From Ilyomonas sp963790435 (GTDB lineage Bacteria > Bacteroidota > Bacteroidia > Chitinophagales > Chitinophagaceae): 64,000 nt of DNA. Position numbers and translations under genes: made by a program. This document shows, piece by piece, positions 16,701 through 25,681 of the stretch. Location: contig CAWBOI010000001.1 of the NCBI GenBank assembly GCA_963790435.1, forward strand, positions 930,001-994,000, read 5' to 3'. Within the stretch, counting starts at the first letter, position 1, and every line of letters begins with the position of its first letter. The notes under the pieces are model-generated. The model was not told where the DNA came from, ran no database searches, and saw nothing but the letters and a program-made list of their open reading frames with translations.

Positions 16701-17441
16701 TTATTGATTCGAAGCCAATGTATCTGTTTTTATTACTCTGCCCGCACCGCGATAACGGCTGTTCCAATAGCTATCGTTCAAATCGCTAATCATTACACCA
16801 CTACTCGTTGCTGCATGAACAAATTTGTTATTGGTTATATAAACACCAACATGCGAAATGTCTCTGCCCCCTGTTTGAAAAAAAAGCAAATCGCCTTCCT
16901 GCAAGTCCGGCATTTCAATTCGCGCACTGTTATCGTATTGCGCACGTGCTGTTCGGGGAATCTCAGTTTTATAAACATCGCGCATAACAATTTGCGTAAA
17001 GGCGCTGCAATCAATACAAGTTTCTGTACTTCCACCCAAACAATAACGGGTTCCCCACCAATGCTCTATATCCTGCAATAAAGAAATATTCTGCAATCGC
17101 TCTACGGAAGCATCTAACAAAATGGCGTATTTAAACTGCAGACCGGTTGCAATTTCAATATTATAATTGGTTGTTGATACATCGGTAGGCGGCGCATATA
17201 CCACTTTAGAAGTTTGCTTTTTTCTTGTTGAGGGAGCGTTTTGCGGCTCATCAATCTGTCCGCTTTTGCCTCCGTTATTAATCGCAATGTCATCTAAAAA
17301 CTGAACATTTCCGCGATGTTTGCGCTCGGTTGTGCCGTTCCTGGTTGACGTATCGCGTGCAGAAATGCGTTGCAAGCTTTTGCAACTATATATAAATAGG
17401 CACAAAACCAAAAAGGCAAATCGCTGATAAGTAGTCGGCAT
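16701..17441 (-). CDS. NlpC/P60 (C40) cell-wall peptidase, lipoprotein
   Basis: The 246-residue protein starts with a lipoprotein signal (LVLCLFIYSC, lipidation at Cys20). After a low-complexity linker (about 25-90) comes an NlpC/P60 domain at about 125-240. The catalytic Cys145 lies in CIDCSAF, His197 in DISHVGVY and the third polar residue His209 in FVHAATSSGV. Such enzymes cut gamma-D-Glu-meso-DAP bonds in peptidoglycan stem peptides, working in the periplasm from the inner or outer membrane. It is upstream of the S10 operon on the same strand, with a spacer of about 230 bp containing the S10 promoter, so it is probably its own unit. Confidence 0.88.
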   Translation of the reverse strand: MPTTYQRFAFLVLCLFIYSCKSLQRISARDTSTRNGTTERKHRGNVQFLDDIAINNGGKSGQIDEPQNAPSTRKKQTSKVVYAPPTDVSTTNYNIEIATGLQFKYAILLDASVERLQNISLLQDIEHWWGTRYCLGGSTETCIDCSAFTQIVMRDVYKTEIPRTARAQYDNSARIEMPDLQEGDLLFFQTGGRDISHVGVYITNNKFVHAATSSGVMISDLNDSYWNSRYRGAGRVIKTDTLASNQ

Positions 17442-17600
17442 CTCACTTGCAAATTATACCATCCAAACATAAATAGCTTCTAACGTGAAAAAGTTGCCGT
17501 TAAAACAATTTTAATTGTTTGATGTGGAAAACAAAACCAAATCTCACAAAGTAAAAATGGATTTCAATCGTCAATATAGCAAAACCAAAAACAGCTCAGC

Positions 17601-18065
17601 ATGTATGCAACGGTATTGGCATTGCATTCTTTAACCAGATGGCTGGTTGTAGTCAGTTTATTATTTGCCTTGCTTGTTTCTTATCGCGGGTGGCTTCGCA
17701 ACAAGCCATTTACAAAGTTTGATAATGGAACAAGACACATCACGGCAACCATTGCACACATTCAATTGCTGTTGGGTTTGTGGCTGTATTTCATCAGTCC
17801 ACTCATCTCTTACTTTTTGCACAATTATAAAATAGCGGTAAAAGACAGAAGCATGCGTTTTTTTGGAATGGAGCACGCCGCCATGATGTTAGTTGCCATC
17901 ATTATTATTACTATCGGTTCAGCCATTGCAAAAAGAAAAAAGTTGGATGAGCAAAAATTTAAAACGATGGCAATTTGGTTTTCTATTGCGCTTGTTATCA
18001 TCATCATAAACATTCCCTGGAAATTTTCCCCCATGGCAAGCCGGCCTTACTTTAGACTATTTTGA
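17601..18065 (+). CDS. Conserved four-helix membrane protein, possible cytochrome-b-like
   Basis: A 154-residue protein with four hydrophobic helices at about 5-27, 45-67, 93-112 and 123-140. Histidines lie at or near helix ends (LHSLTRW, TATIAHIQ, GMEHAAMM). Similar Bacteroidota proteins are often labelled cytochrome b-like, and these histidines could bind haem, but I see no decisive signature. It stands alone, divergent from the NlpC/P60 gene and convergent with the sensor kinase at 18209. Confidence 0.7.
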   Translation: MYATVLALHSLTRWLVVVSLLFALLVSYRGWLRNKPFTKFDNGTRHITATIAHIQLLLGLWLYFISPLISYFLHNYKIAVKDRSMRFFGMEHAAMMLVAIIIITIGSAIAKRKKLDEQKFKTMAIWFSIALVIIIINIPWKFSPMASRPYFRLF

Positions 18066-18081
18066 ATAATAAAAAAATGGG

Positions 18082-18115
18082 CAAAAACAAAAAGTCCCCG
18101 CTAAAAAGCAGGGAC
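18082..18115 (-). terminator. Terminator of the two-component operon, carrying the dispersed motif
   Basis: A hairpin with arms GTCCC (18094-18098) and GGGAC (18111-18115), extended by GC/GC pairs. On the minus strand it is followed by TTTTTGTTTTTGCCC (complement of 18079-18093). It lies downstream of the kinase gene 18209-19282. The T-tract is itself an exact copy of the TTTGTTTTTGC motif. Confidence 0.7.
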
Positions 18116-18208
18116 GAATAAAATGCAGCTCAGAGACTGCTTATGCGTTTTGTAAAAGTAGTTGTAAGTGAAAAGTCTTATTTAATAAATGAGATGAACG
18201 GTAAAAAT

Positions 18209-19282
18209 TCAGCTACCAATTGCTGATGAGCTATCTTTTCTGGGAGCCAGCGTAAAACCAACCGTTGTTCCAATGTCGGGTTTGCTGCGTACATGAATCA
18301 CTTGCCCGTGCGCTTCAACAATGTGTTTGCAAATGGCAAGTCCCAAACCCGTGCCGCCAACATCGCGGCTGCGAGCCAAATCAGTACGGTAAAACCGCTC
18401 GAAAACACGCGGCAAATGTTGCGGCGGAATGCCAATGCCATTGTCGCTGATTTCAATTAACACATGGTCTTCATCAGCACGGTAAATACCGGCAGTTATG
18501 TAACCTTCCTGTCGGCCGTATTTCGTTGCATTTTCAATCAGATTAATAAGGACCTGACGAATTTTTTCTTTATCGGCAAAAACAAACACTGCCGCTTCAC
18601 AGCCTTTTTTTATGGTTGAAGAAATGTTTTTGGCAGCCGTTACAATGCTTAAAGATTGATAGACTTCTTTTATCAAATCCTGGATGATAAAATTGCTTTT
18701 ATTCACCAGTTGCTCACCACTTTCCAGTTTTGAAATCTCATCCAAATCGTTCACCAGATTCACCATGCGTTGCACATTGCGGGCAGCGTTTTCTAAAAAT
18801 TTTTTGTTGATTGCCGGATTGTCCGAACCGCCTCCCAGCAAGGTTTCCACATAACCCTGAATGGCGAAGATGGGCGTTTTGAATTCGTGCGATAAATTTT
18901 GCAAAAATTCTTTCCGATACACTTCATTCATCTTTAGTATTTCAATTTCGTCTTTTCGCTGCTGTGCCCATTGCGCAACATCCTCGCGCACCTCGTCAAT
19001 ACTTTTATCGGGCAAAATGTATTTGTAATACATCTCTTCGCGCTTGCTGGCTTTGGTTTGATAAATAAATTTATAAATGAGTTTGATTTTACGGTAAATG
19101 AACCAACGAAGCACAAAGCGAAACAAATAAAAACAAATGAGAAAGCTAACCAGTAAAGCAGCAACAGCCACTTCAAACCGAAAGGAAACAAAGTAAAAGG
19201 CAATGCCTGTTGGCACTGATAATACCAACGCCGTAAAAAAAGAAAGTTGGGTAGGTGAAAGATTCTTTGTGGTGAACATCAA
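18209..19282 (-). CDS. Membrane sensor histidine kinase (PhoR-like)
   Basis: The 357-residue kinase has two membrane helices at about 12-33 and 38-62 with almost no periplasmic loop, so it may sense the membrane or a partner protein. A linker follows, then HisKA with His132 in QNLSHEFKTP and HATPase boxes NLIENATKYG, DNGIGIPP and GGTGLGLAI. The response regulator gene lies 45 bases upstream in the same operon. A terminator sits after the kinase. In this family the pair is often called PhoR/PhoB-like; I see no phosphate transport genes nearby, so the signal is not known. Confidence 0.9.
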   Translation of the reverse strand: MMFTTKNLSPTQLSFFTALVLSVPTGIAFYFVSFRFEVAVAALLVSFLICFYLFRFVLRWFIYRKIKLIYKFIYQTKASKREEMYYKYILPDKSIDEVREDVAQWAQQRKDEIEILKMNEVYRKEFLQNLSHEFKTPIFAIQGYVETLLGGGSDNPAINKKFLENAARNVQRMVNLVNDLDEISKLESGEQLVNKSNFIIQDLIKEVYQSLSIVTAAKNISSTIKKGCEAAVFVFADKEKIRQVLINLIENATKYGRQEGYITAGIYRADEDHVLIEISDNGIGIPPQHLPRVFERFYRTDLARSRDVGGTGLGLAICKHIVEAHGQVIHVRSKPDIGTTVGFTLAPRKDSSSAIGS

Positions 19283-19327
19283 TGGGCTTCGAGATATGAG
19301 CGATTTATTAATGCTAAAAAAGAAAAA

Positions 19328-20014
19328 TCAACATTCAAATTTGTAGCCCACGCCTTTTACGGTGGTAACGCAATCTATCTCTAATTTCTGACGAATTTTA
19401 CGAATGTGAACGTCAATAGTTCGGTCGCCAACAATTACATCGGTTCCCCAAACGGAAGTAAGAATTTCGTTGCGCAAAAACACTTTTCCTGGCTTGGATG
19501 CCAGTAAGTACAGCAGTTCAAATTCTTTTTTGGCAAGAGTAATTTCTTTGTTTTTTACACTTACAATGTATCGCTGGGGATCAATGGTAATACCGCTTAC
19601 ATGCAAAATCTTTCCGTCACTATCAACTGGTTTTACCATACGGCGAAACAAGGCATTTATGCGGCTTACCAGCACTTTGGTACTAACTGGTTTGTTGATG
19701 TAATCGTCCGCACCAATATCCAAGCCTTTTATGTGCGAAACATCATCATTAATAGCGGTTAAAAAAACAATTAACGTATCATCAAACTTCTCCTCCTGCC
19801 TTAGTTTGCGGCACACTTCGATGCCGGTTTTGTAAGGCATCATAATGTCTAAAATGATCAATTGCGGCAAAAGCAAACGTGCCTTTTGAAGAGCTTCATC
19901 GCCATCGGCTGCACTATAAACATCATATCCTTCATTTTTCAAATTGAATTCAATAATCTCTACAATGTCCGGCTCATCATCGGCAATTAATATTTTTTTT
20001 CCGTTACTTTCCAT
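19328..20014 (-). CDS. OmpR/PhoB-family response regulator
   Basis: A 228-residue two-domain regulator. The receiver domain has the acidic pocket ADDEPD, the phosphorylated Asp56 in LIILDIMMPY, the conserved threonine in FLTA and the lysine in INKPVS. The winged-helix DNA-binding domain (about 135-228) has LAKKEFELLYLLASKPGKVFLRNEIL and the recognition-helix segment VGDRTIDVHIRKIRQKL. It is the first gene of the operon with the kinase at 18209. Divergent from the secreted protein gene at 20223, with a 208-bp AT-rich spacer between them. Confidence 0.92.
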   Translation of the reverse strand: MESNGKKILIADDEPDIVEIIEFNLKNEGYDVYSAADGDEALQKARLLLPQLIILDIMMPYKTGIEVCRKLRQEEKFDDTLIVFLTAINDDVSHIKGLDIGADDYINKPVSTKVLVSRINALFRRMVKPVDSDGKILHVSGITIDPQRYIVSVKNKEITLAKKEFELLYLLASKPGKVFLRNEILTSVWGTDVIVGDRTIDVHIRKIRQKLEIDCVTTVKGVGYKFEC

Positions 20015-20222
20015 TAACCATTTGTTTATACAAAATTAAAATACAATTATGAGCACCTGTTTATTAATTCATTATCTTATTGTTAAGCAGTTATCTGCAT
20101 CAATTTTGCAGAGAAACAGCCAATTTTATTAACTCTTTTATGAGGGTGAAGATAGAAGATCTTAAAGATGAAAGCCGGATATTTACATTTTAGTTTGAAG
20201 TTGTAAACGAACTTTTTTTGTG

Positions 20223-22415
20223 ATGATGAAACGAATACCTTTTTTGTTTTTGCTTCTTTTTTTGGGATGCCTTCCATTGGCAAGGTTACAGGCGCAATCT
20301 TCTAAAATTCCGCTGATGCGGCAGGTATTTCACGACAGGATTGACAATTTGCAAAAACGCTTGCTGAAATTAGATGGAACAGCTGATAACAGTTTGAACA
20401 TTACGGACAATGAAGACTTAAACCTGCAATTAACTTACACCGTTACGAAACGCATTGATGCGATACAAAACAGCATCGAATCGGATACTGGCAATAGCAA
20501 TTCGAAGATAAAATATCTCCGTGCATTGGCCGAAACGCTGGATGGATTTTTTCTGAATTACAGAAGACAAACGATGCGCATTGCACAATTGCCGCCGCTG
20601 GTAAATGCCTTTGCACAGGGAATGCAATTGGAAAAGCAAAACGCTTCCATTGTATCGCTTATCAAAAACCAGCCTTTTGAAATTGGCGATGTGTTGCTAA
20701 AAAGTGTTTTGTTTGAAGACAACCCGACTTACGGGGAAGGGAAAAATATTGTGTTTCTAAAAGACGTGCGGCTGCACCCTGATAAGATTTTACGTTCCCT
20801 GAGTTCAAACTCCAATTATCCTTTTACCGATAGTTTGATCAGCGTAAGTGCGCGTTACAAACCCGATGAATTGTATTCATACGCTGCTGCCTCCAATCAA
20901 CTGGCGCAAAAAATCCGGAACAGTCCTGACACGTTGGTTCAGATCATCTCTAAATTGTCTAAATACAAATCCGGGCAATTTTATTTTCCTTTTCTCGATA
21001 ATTTGTATCATAATAAAATCACCATCGAACAGATTGATGCGGTGCACGATGACCCAATGAAATATTATCGTTTGCTGGTGGAAACAAAAATTGATTACTC
21101 AAAACGATTGTTGGAGCATGATACGGCAATGGGCATTTCTGCGATAGATGATAAGATAAGCTCAACCGGGAAATACTTCATCAATGAAATCAACGGCCTG
21201 CATGAATCGCCCGATGCCGTGCGTTTTAAAATACTCGAAAATCTTAAACCGGAAGAGTTGTATTACCTCGCGGTGATGAATGAAGAATTGATTTATACAT
21301 CAAGTTATGTGCGTGGTGTGTATCCGCGCATCTGGCAAAGAATGAAAGAGCCACGCGGCGATTCGTTACTGGTAAATGTTCGGTTCGACCATTTTAAAAA
21401 ATGGATAAAAATGGCTGCTAACTACAACACGCTGGATGATTTTTTGAAACGCATGGATAAAGACAATGCGCTGGTGTTGATGAAAGCATTTGCCAATGGT
21501 TTGGATAAACAAACCGGCAAAGACAGCCTTGAAGACGCGGTTGATGTTGCGGGTTCTTACGTTAGTATTTACGACAAAAACATACAGCAGTTAATATTGA
21601 ACCAGGTACAGGAAAACCTAAGTGCAGCAAAGCTCACAGGCAATGAGCGCGGCATTAATATTTACAACATTTTGAACACTTTGTTTTTATCAATGGATTC
21701 CTCCAACCACATTGATGTCTCAAAAGAGCTGGGCATTCGTCCTGTATATTTTATGGACAACAAAACTTTGAAAGACACAACAGGTCGTATTGTGGTTCAA
21801 CAATTTTTCTATGGTGATAAAGGCGGACAAACTGATTTCAATGCGTTTGTGAATGCTTATAATAAAGCTGGCTGGAAAATGACATCAACACCAGAGTGGG
21901 TTACATTTACATCAACGAAAGGCACGCCTGTCACCATTTTTTCAAACCGGCCTTTGGACGAAAACCAGGGATTGGATGACAAAGCACAGGCAGATTTAAT
22001 TAGCTATCTGGAAGAGCACGAGATAGAGCCAACTCTGGTTTTGCATCGCGGTCACAGTTATTATTTAATCAACACCATTAAACAAATGCCATCATCAGCA
22101 CAAGTCGTTTTGCTGGGCAGTTGCGGAGGTTATCAAAGCCTAAACCAGATACTCAAAATTTGTCCTGAAGCACAGATCATTTCATCTAAACAAACCGGCA
22201 GCGGTGCAATTAATTTGCCCCTGATCAGTGGCATTATTGACAATTTAAGGCAAGGCAAAGATTTGGATTGGCCTGTAATGTGGCAACGTTTTTCAAAAGA
22301 GTTTGGAAGTGGTAAAAACAAAGAGTTGTTTGACGATTATGTGCCGCCTTATAAAAATTTAGGCGCCGTGTTTATTATGGCTTATACAAAATTGCAGGAA
22401 AAAGAAAACGGATAA
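20223..22415 (+). CDS. Large secreted protein of unknown function with a possible caspase-like C-terminal domain
   Basis: A 730-residue protein with a clear signal peptide (MMKRIPFLFLLLFLGCLPLARLQAQ). I recognise no family over most of the length, which looks alpha-helical and soluble. The C-terminal 180 residues have a pattern resembling clan CD/CHAT-like peptidases: a hydrophobic strand ending in His (TLVLHRGHSYY, His611) and a following strand ending in Cys (VVLLGSCGGYQ, Cys634), spaced 23 residues apart. A later segment, SSKQTGSGAINLPL, also fits. This is inference from motif shape only. GTG at 20220 is an alternative start. The chitinase gene follows 15 bases downstream and is probably in the same operon. 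Confidence 0.75.
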   Translation: MMKRIPFLFLLLFLGCLPLARLQAQSSKIPLMRQVFHDRIDNLQKRLLKLDGTADNSLNITDNEDLNLQLTYTVTKRIDAIQNSIESDTGNSNSKIKYLRALAETLDGFFLNYRRQTMRIAQLPPLVNAFAQGMQLEKQNASIVSLIKNQPFEIGDVLLKSVLFEDNPTYGEGKNIVFLKDVRLHPDKILRSLSSNSNYPFTDSLISVSARYKPDELYSYAAASNQLAQKIRNSPDTLVQIISKLSKYKSGQFYFPFLDNLYHNKITIEQIDAVHDDPMKYYRLLVETKIDYSKRLLEHDTAMGISAIDDKISSTGKYFINEINGLHESPDAVRFKILENLKPEELYYLAVMNEELIYTSSYVRGVYPRIWQRMKEPRGDSLLVNVRFDHFKKWIKMAANYNTLDDFLKRMDKDNALVLMKAFANGLDKQTGKDSLEDAVDVAGSYVSIYDKNIQQLILNQVQENLSAAKLTGNERGINIYNILNTLFLSMDSSNHIDVSKELGIRPVYFMDNKTLKDTTGRIVVQQFFYGDKGGQTDFNAFVNAYNKAGWKMTSTPEWVTFTSTKGTPVTIFSNRPLDENQGLDDKAQADLISYLEEHEIEPTLVLHRGHSYYLINTIKQMPSSAQVVLLGSCGGYQSLNQILKICPEAQIISSKQTGSGAINLPLISGIIDNLRQGKDLDWPVMWQRFSKEFGSGKNKELFDDYVPPYKNLGAVFIMAYTKLQEKENG

Positions 22416-22430
22416 CTTACAAAACAACCT

Positions 22431-23561
22431 ATGAAAAAAACACTCTTTGTTTTGATGATTGTCTTCATCAGTCAATACATTTTTGGGCAAAAACAAACTT
22501 CCTCTCCACGGTGCAATGTACTGGCTTATTACACAGGCGATTCAGCACACATTGACAGCTTCAATGTATCGCAGTTGACGCACATCATTTTTAGTTTTGC
22601 ACATTTGAAAGACAGCAGTTTGTTTATTCAAAACAAAAGAGACAGTACAACAATAACGAAGCTGGTTTCTTTGAAACAAAAATATCCCCGTTTAAAAATT
22701 ATTATTTCGATGGGCGGCTGGGGTGCCTGCCAAAATTGTTCAGCAACGTTCAATACGCCGGAAGGTCGTTTGCAATTTGCCACGTCGTCAAAATTATTGC
22801 TTGATTATTTTAACGCTGATGGAATTGATTTGGATTGGGAATATCCAGCTATAGAAGGCTTTCCGGGACATCAGTTTTTACCCGAAGACAAACAAAACTT
22901 CACGTCTTTGGTTGCTGAGATGCGAAAGCAATTCGGCGCTCGTTACGAAATCAGTTTTGCTGCCGGTGGTTTTACCAATGCCATCCTGCATTCGTTCGAC
23001 TGGAAGAAAGTAATGCCGCTGGTAAACCGCGTGAACATAATGACATACGACCTTGTGAGCGGCTTTGCAACGGTAAGCGGTCATCACACACCTTTGTATT
23101 CAACAGCACAGCAAAAAGAAAGCATTGATCATGCAATTCGCCTGTTGGATTCGCTGCATGTTCCGCTTCGTAAAATTGACATTGGCGCGGCTTTTTATGC
23201 ACGCATTTTTCAATTGCAGGATACATTGCAAAATGGTTTGTACCAACCTTGCACGTTCTTAAGAGGCGTTGATTACAAACACTTCGATAGCACCATTTTA
23301 AATGATTCCAATTACGTGTATCATTGGGATGCAAAAGCTCATGCACCTTACTATTTTAATGCAAAAGAAAAGCTGCTGGTTTCGTTTGATGATAAGCGAT
23401 CTCTCGCTGATAAAACAAAGTACGCAATGAGAAAAGGTTTGGATGGAATTATGTTTTGGGAATTGACCAACGACGTATATAACAATGGTTTGCTGCAAGC
23501 CATAAATGACGCAAAAAGCGGCAAAACCAAACCCTATTATTCACCTGATAAAAAATTGTAA
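22431..23561 (+). CDS. Glycoside hydrolase family 18 chitinase-like protein
   Basis: The 376-residue protein has a signal peptide (cleavage after IFGQ) and a GH18 TIM barrel. The catalytic motif DxDxE appears as DGIDLDWEYPA with Asp133, Asp135 and Glu137, the acid. Other family strands are ISMGGWGAC, FAAGGF, VNIMTYDLVSG, IGAAFYAR and GIMFWELTND. Substrate-assisted cleavage of chitin or other GlcNAc-containing glycans is expected. It is secreted to the periplasm or beyond. I see no carbohydrate-binding module. It follows the 730-residue secreted protein by 15 bp. Confidence 0.92.
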   Translation: MKKTLFVLMIVFISQYIFGQKQTSSPRCNVLAYYTGDSAHIDSFNVSQLTHIIFSFAHLKDSSLFIQNKRDSTTITKLVSLKQKYPRLKIIISMGGWGACQNCSATFNTPEGRLQFATSSKLLLDYFNADGIDLDWEYPAIEGFPGHQFLPEDKQNFTSLVAEMRKQFGARYEISFAAGGFTNAILHSFDWKKVMPLVNRVNIMTYDLVSGFATVSGHHTPLYSTAQQKESIDHAIRLLDSLHVPLRKIDIGAAFYARIFQLQDTLQNGLYQPCTFLRGVDYKHFDSTILNDSNYVYHWDAKAHAPYYFNAKEKLLVSFDDKRSLADKTKYAMRKGLDGIMFWELTNDVYNNGLLQAINDAKSGKTKPYYSPDKKL

Positions 23562-23659
23562 TCCTGCATTGATTTTCATTCTATTTTAATGAAAACATAA
23601 GTTGTATTTAAGTGCTTTTGCCAAAACAAATTGCACCTTAGCAACCGAAATCCAATATC

Positions 23660-24100
23660 ATGAACTATACGGTTATTAACTGGGAGGAGATGCTGCATAT
23701 TATTGACGAAGATGAGCATCCGATTTATCATCTTGATGGTGAAACGCTGCAAAAGCTATCCACTATTGATAATGCAAATTGCTCTGCATGCATTTTTCAT
23801 CTGGCATCTTATGGTGCGTTGCCCAACCCTATTTTGTATCAGATTGCTTCGCACATTCAAAAGCAGTTTCCTTTTCTGCATATTGATTGGTTTACTACTT
23901 TCTATTATGTTGAAAGAATCAGCTATGTAAATCTTTCTTTTCAAATAAAGGAAATGCTGGACCATAAAGCACTTATAGATGAAAACCGGTTACATCGTTT
24001 TATTGAATTTGAACAGAACGATCCTGTTGAAAACACTGATACCATTTTGTTGAAAATTGTGATGATGAACATCATTCATTATAATATAAAAATGAGGTAG
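23660..24100 (+). CDS. Hypothetical cytoplasmic protein (146 aa)
   Basis: The 146-residue protein begins MNYTVINWEEMLHIIDEDEHP. It is rich in aromatic and acidic residues, with two cysteines close together (NCSAC at about 40). It has no signal peptide or membrane helix and I recognise no family. The clean start, length and typical codon use support a real gene. The stop codon is followed at once by a strong copy of the dispersed motif (24106). Confidence 0.65.
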   Translation: MNYTVINWEEMLHIIDEDEHPIYHLDGETLQKLSTIDNANCSACIFHLASYGALPNPILYQIASHIQKQFPFLHIDWFTTFYYVERISYVNLSFQIKEMLDHKALIDENRLHRFIEFEQNDPVENTDTILLKIVMMNIIHYNIKMR

Positions 24101-24105
24101 CCATT

Positions 24106-24128
24106 TTTGTTTTTGCCCGTTTTTATAA
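24106..24128 (+). repeat. Dispersed TTTGTTTTTGC element (representative copy)
   Basis: TTTGTTTTTGC followed by CCGTTTTTATA. Exact copies of the 11-mer that I located start at 1875, 3066, 3420, 11709, 13225, 14327, 15192, 16605, 20243, 24106, 25603, 31833, 37539, 42668, 47033, 47474, 48622, 50156 (approximate), 51439, 58361 (approximate) and 59116 on the plus strand. On the minus strand they are at 18081, 18577, 22487, 24832, 36379, 49405 and 59918. A TTTGGTTTTGC variant occurs about a dozen more times, for example near 8455, 10758, 29297, 34813, 50812, 54615 and 57957. In many copies a C or A and one to three bases lead into a second T-run. Confidence 0.8.
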
Positions 24129-24177
24129 GCGTGTTCTCTCTTTATTTTTGCTCCTCTTTTATCAATCGAAATAAAGA

Positions 24178-24792
24178 ATGACAGAGCCAAACAAAGAAGC
24201 GCAAAAAAATATTCTGGGATTGGAATTACCAACCGATCCGCGTTGGGTAAATCTCGCTGCCGTGAGCTTGCAGCACATACTTTCCGACCATGCATATTGC
24301 GAACAAAAAGCTGCCATCAGTTGCATCTCGCTAATTCAATATTATTCCGGAAAAACAGAATTGGTTGATGAACTGTCGCCCATTGTAACAGAAGAATGGG
24401 GACACTTTCGGCTGGTGTTGGCTGAGCTTCGCAAACGCAATTTAGAATTGGAAAGGCAGCGCAAAGATGAGTATGTGAACAAACTACTCCAATTTAAAAC
24501 AACAGGCGGGGATGAAAAAGGCCGGCTGTTAGACCAATTGCTGATGATGGCGTTGGTAGAAGCCCGAAGCTGTGAGCGTTTTAAGCGATTGAGCGAAGGT
24601 TTGCCCGATTTGTATTTACAACAATTTTACCGGCGTTTTATGGAAAGCGAAGCGGGACATTATGCCTTGTTCATTCGTCTTGCTGAACTGTATATTGACA
24701 AAGAAAAAGTGCGCAATCGCTGGCAACAATGGCTTGCATATGAAAGTGAAGTAATGAAAGAATTGGTAGTTCGGGGAGACAGGATGCACTGA
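24178..24792 (+). CDS. miaE: tRNA 2-methylthio-N6-isopentenyl adenosine-37 hydroxylase MiaE-like
   Basis: The 204-residue protein matches the MiaE family of ferritin-like di-iron enzymes that hydroxylate ms2i6A at position 37 of tRNA. Candidate metal ligands are in the helices HAYCEQKAAIS, EEWGHFRLVL, ALVEARSCERFKRLSEG and FMESEAGHYALFIRLAE (E and ExxH patterns). The N-terminal LPTDPRWVNLA is typical. The enzyme needs miaA/miaB products, which are not in this window. Confidence 0.88.
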   Translation: MTEPNKEAQKNILGLELPTDPRWVNLAAVSLQHILSDHAYCEQKAAISCISLIQYYSGKTELVDELSPIVTEEWGHFRLVLAELRKRNLELERQRKDEYVNKLLQFKTTGGDEKGRLLDQLLMMALVEARSCERFKRLSEGLPDLYLQQFYRRFMESEAGHYALFIRLAELYIDKEKVRNRWQQWLAYESEVMKELVVRGDRMH

Positions 24793-24912
24793 AGAAGCCA
24801 TGCTTTCTTTCTGTTGAATTTAGAAATACCGGCAAAAACAAAAGATGTGTGAAGTTGTGCAAATCAAAAATGAAACAAAGTCCGAACCCTTATTTTTGCT
24901 TAAATTGATTGC

Positions 24913-25542
24913 ATGAAAAAAGGGCTTTTATTAATTGCACTGGTTGTTGTGTTGGTGGGCGGCTACTTTGCCATTTTTGGTAAAAAAGCAACGGGCAATA
25001 ATGATACGGTAACTACCAAAGACGAAAAGCAACCAAGGCTTGCTATCAGCAAAAATTCACCGCAGTTTAACGATGCGTTTGGCAACCTGCTTCAAAGCTA
25101 TTACAACGTAAAAAACGACCTTGTAAACTGGGACAGCACTAAAGCCGGCAGCGACGCTCAAAGCCTTGCCCAGCTCGCTTCTGCCTTACCTATCAATACT
25201 TTAAAAGGAGACAGCAATTTAATCACTACCGCCAAAAATTTTACCGGTGCTGTAGCAACACAAAGCAAAGCCGTTACCAGCGCAAACAATATTGAAGACA
25301 AACGCCGTGCGTTTAGTGTGGTATCTGATAATTTGTACAGTCTGATTAATACAGTACGTTATGATAAAGAAGTGATGTATTACGACATGTGCCCGATGGC
25401 ATTTAATGAGAGCGAACAGGGATATTGGTTAAGCAAAGACAGTGCAATTCAGAACCCGTATCTCGGTAACAAACATCCCAAATACAAAGGCGCAATGGTT
25501 ACTTGCGGCAGTATAGAACAAACGATAAATTACTCGAAGTGA
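24913..25542 (+). CDS. DUF3347-type periplasmic protein
   Basis: The 209-residue protein has an N-terminal membrane anchor or signal (residues 5-26) and a DUF3347 domain. That domain has a typical end: a YYDMCPMAF motif at about residue 154-162, then GYWLSKDSAIQNPYLGNKHPKY and MVTCGS. The same domain occurs at the C-end of CusB-like efflux adaptors and in stand-alone proteins in Bacteroidota. The Cys-Pro-Met and Met/Cys residues suggest metal contact, but no efflux genes are adjacent. It ends before a repeat-rich spacer shared with purK. Confidence 0.8.
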   Translation: MKKGLLLIALVVVLVGGYFAIFGKKATGNNDTVTTKDEKQPRLAISKNSPQFNDAFGNLLQSYYNVKNDLVNWDSTKAGSDAQSLAQLASALPINTLKGDSNLITTAKNFTGAVATQSKAVTSANNIEDKRRAFSVVSDNLYSLINTVRYDKEVMYYDMCPMAFNESEQGYWLSKDSAIQNPYLGNKHPKYKGAMVTCGSIEQTINYSK

Positions 25543-25545
25543 TTT

Positions 25546-25675
25546 AATGTACGATGTTAGATGTAGAATTTAAGATGGAGGTTGTAACTTGTGAAGACAA
25601 GTTTTGTTTTTGCATGTTTTTTAATGAAGAAGAACAAGATGAAAAACATCGTACATTCTACTTCTAACATCCCAC
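25546..25675. repeat. GTACGATGTTAGA-type inverted spacer repeat
   Basis: The spacer between convergent genes holds AATGTACGATGTTAGATGTAG (25546) and, inverted, CATCGTACATTCTACTTCTAAC (from 25647). The same words appear at 37500-37531 (TGTATGATGTTAGAAG, then TGATGTACGATG) after ychF's start, and more weakly at 33090-33143. The copies are degenerate and do not encode protein. The central part contains an exact TTTGTTTTTGC copy (25603). Confidence 0.65.
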
Positions 25676-25681
25676 ATCCGT

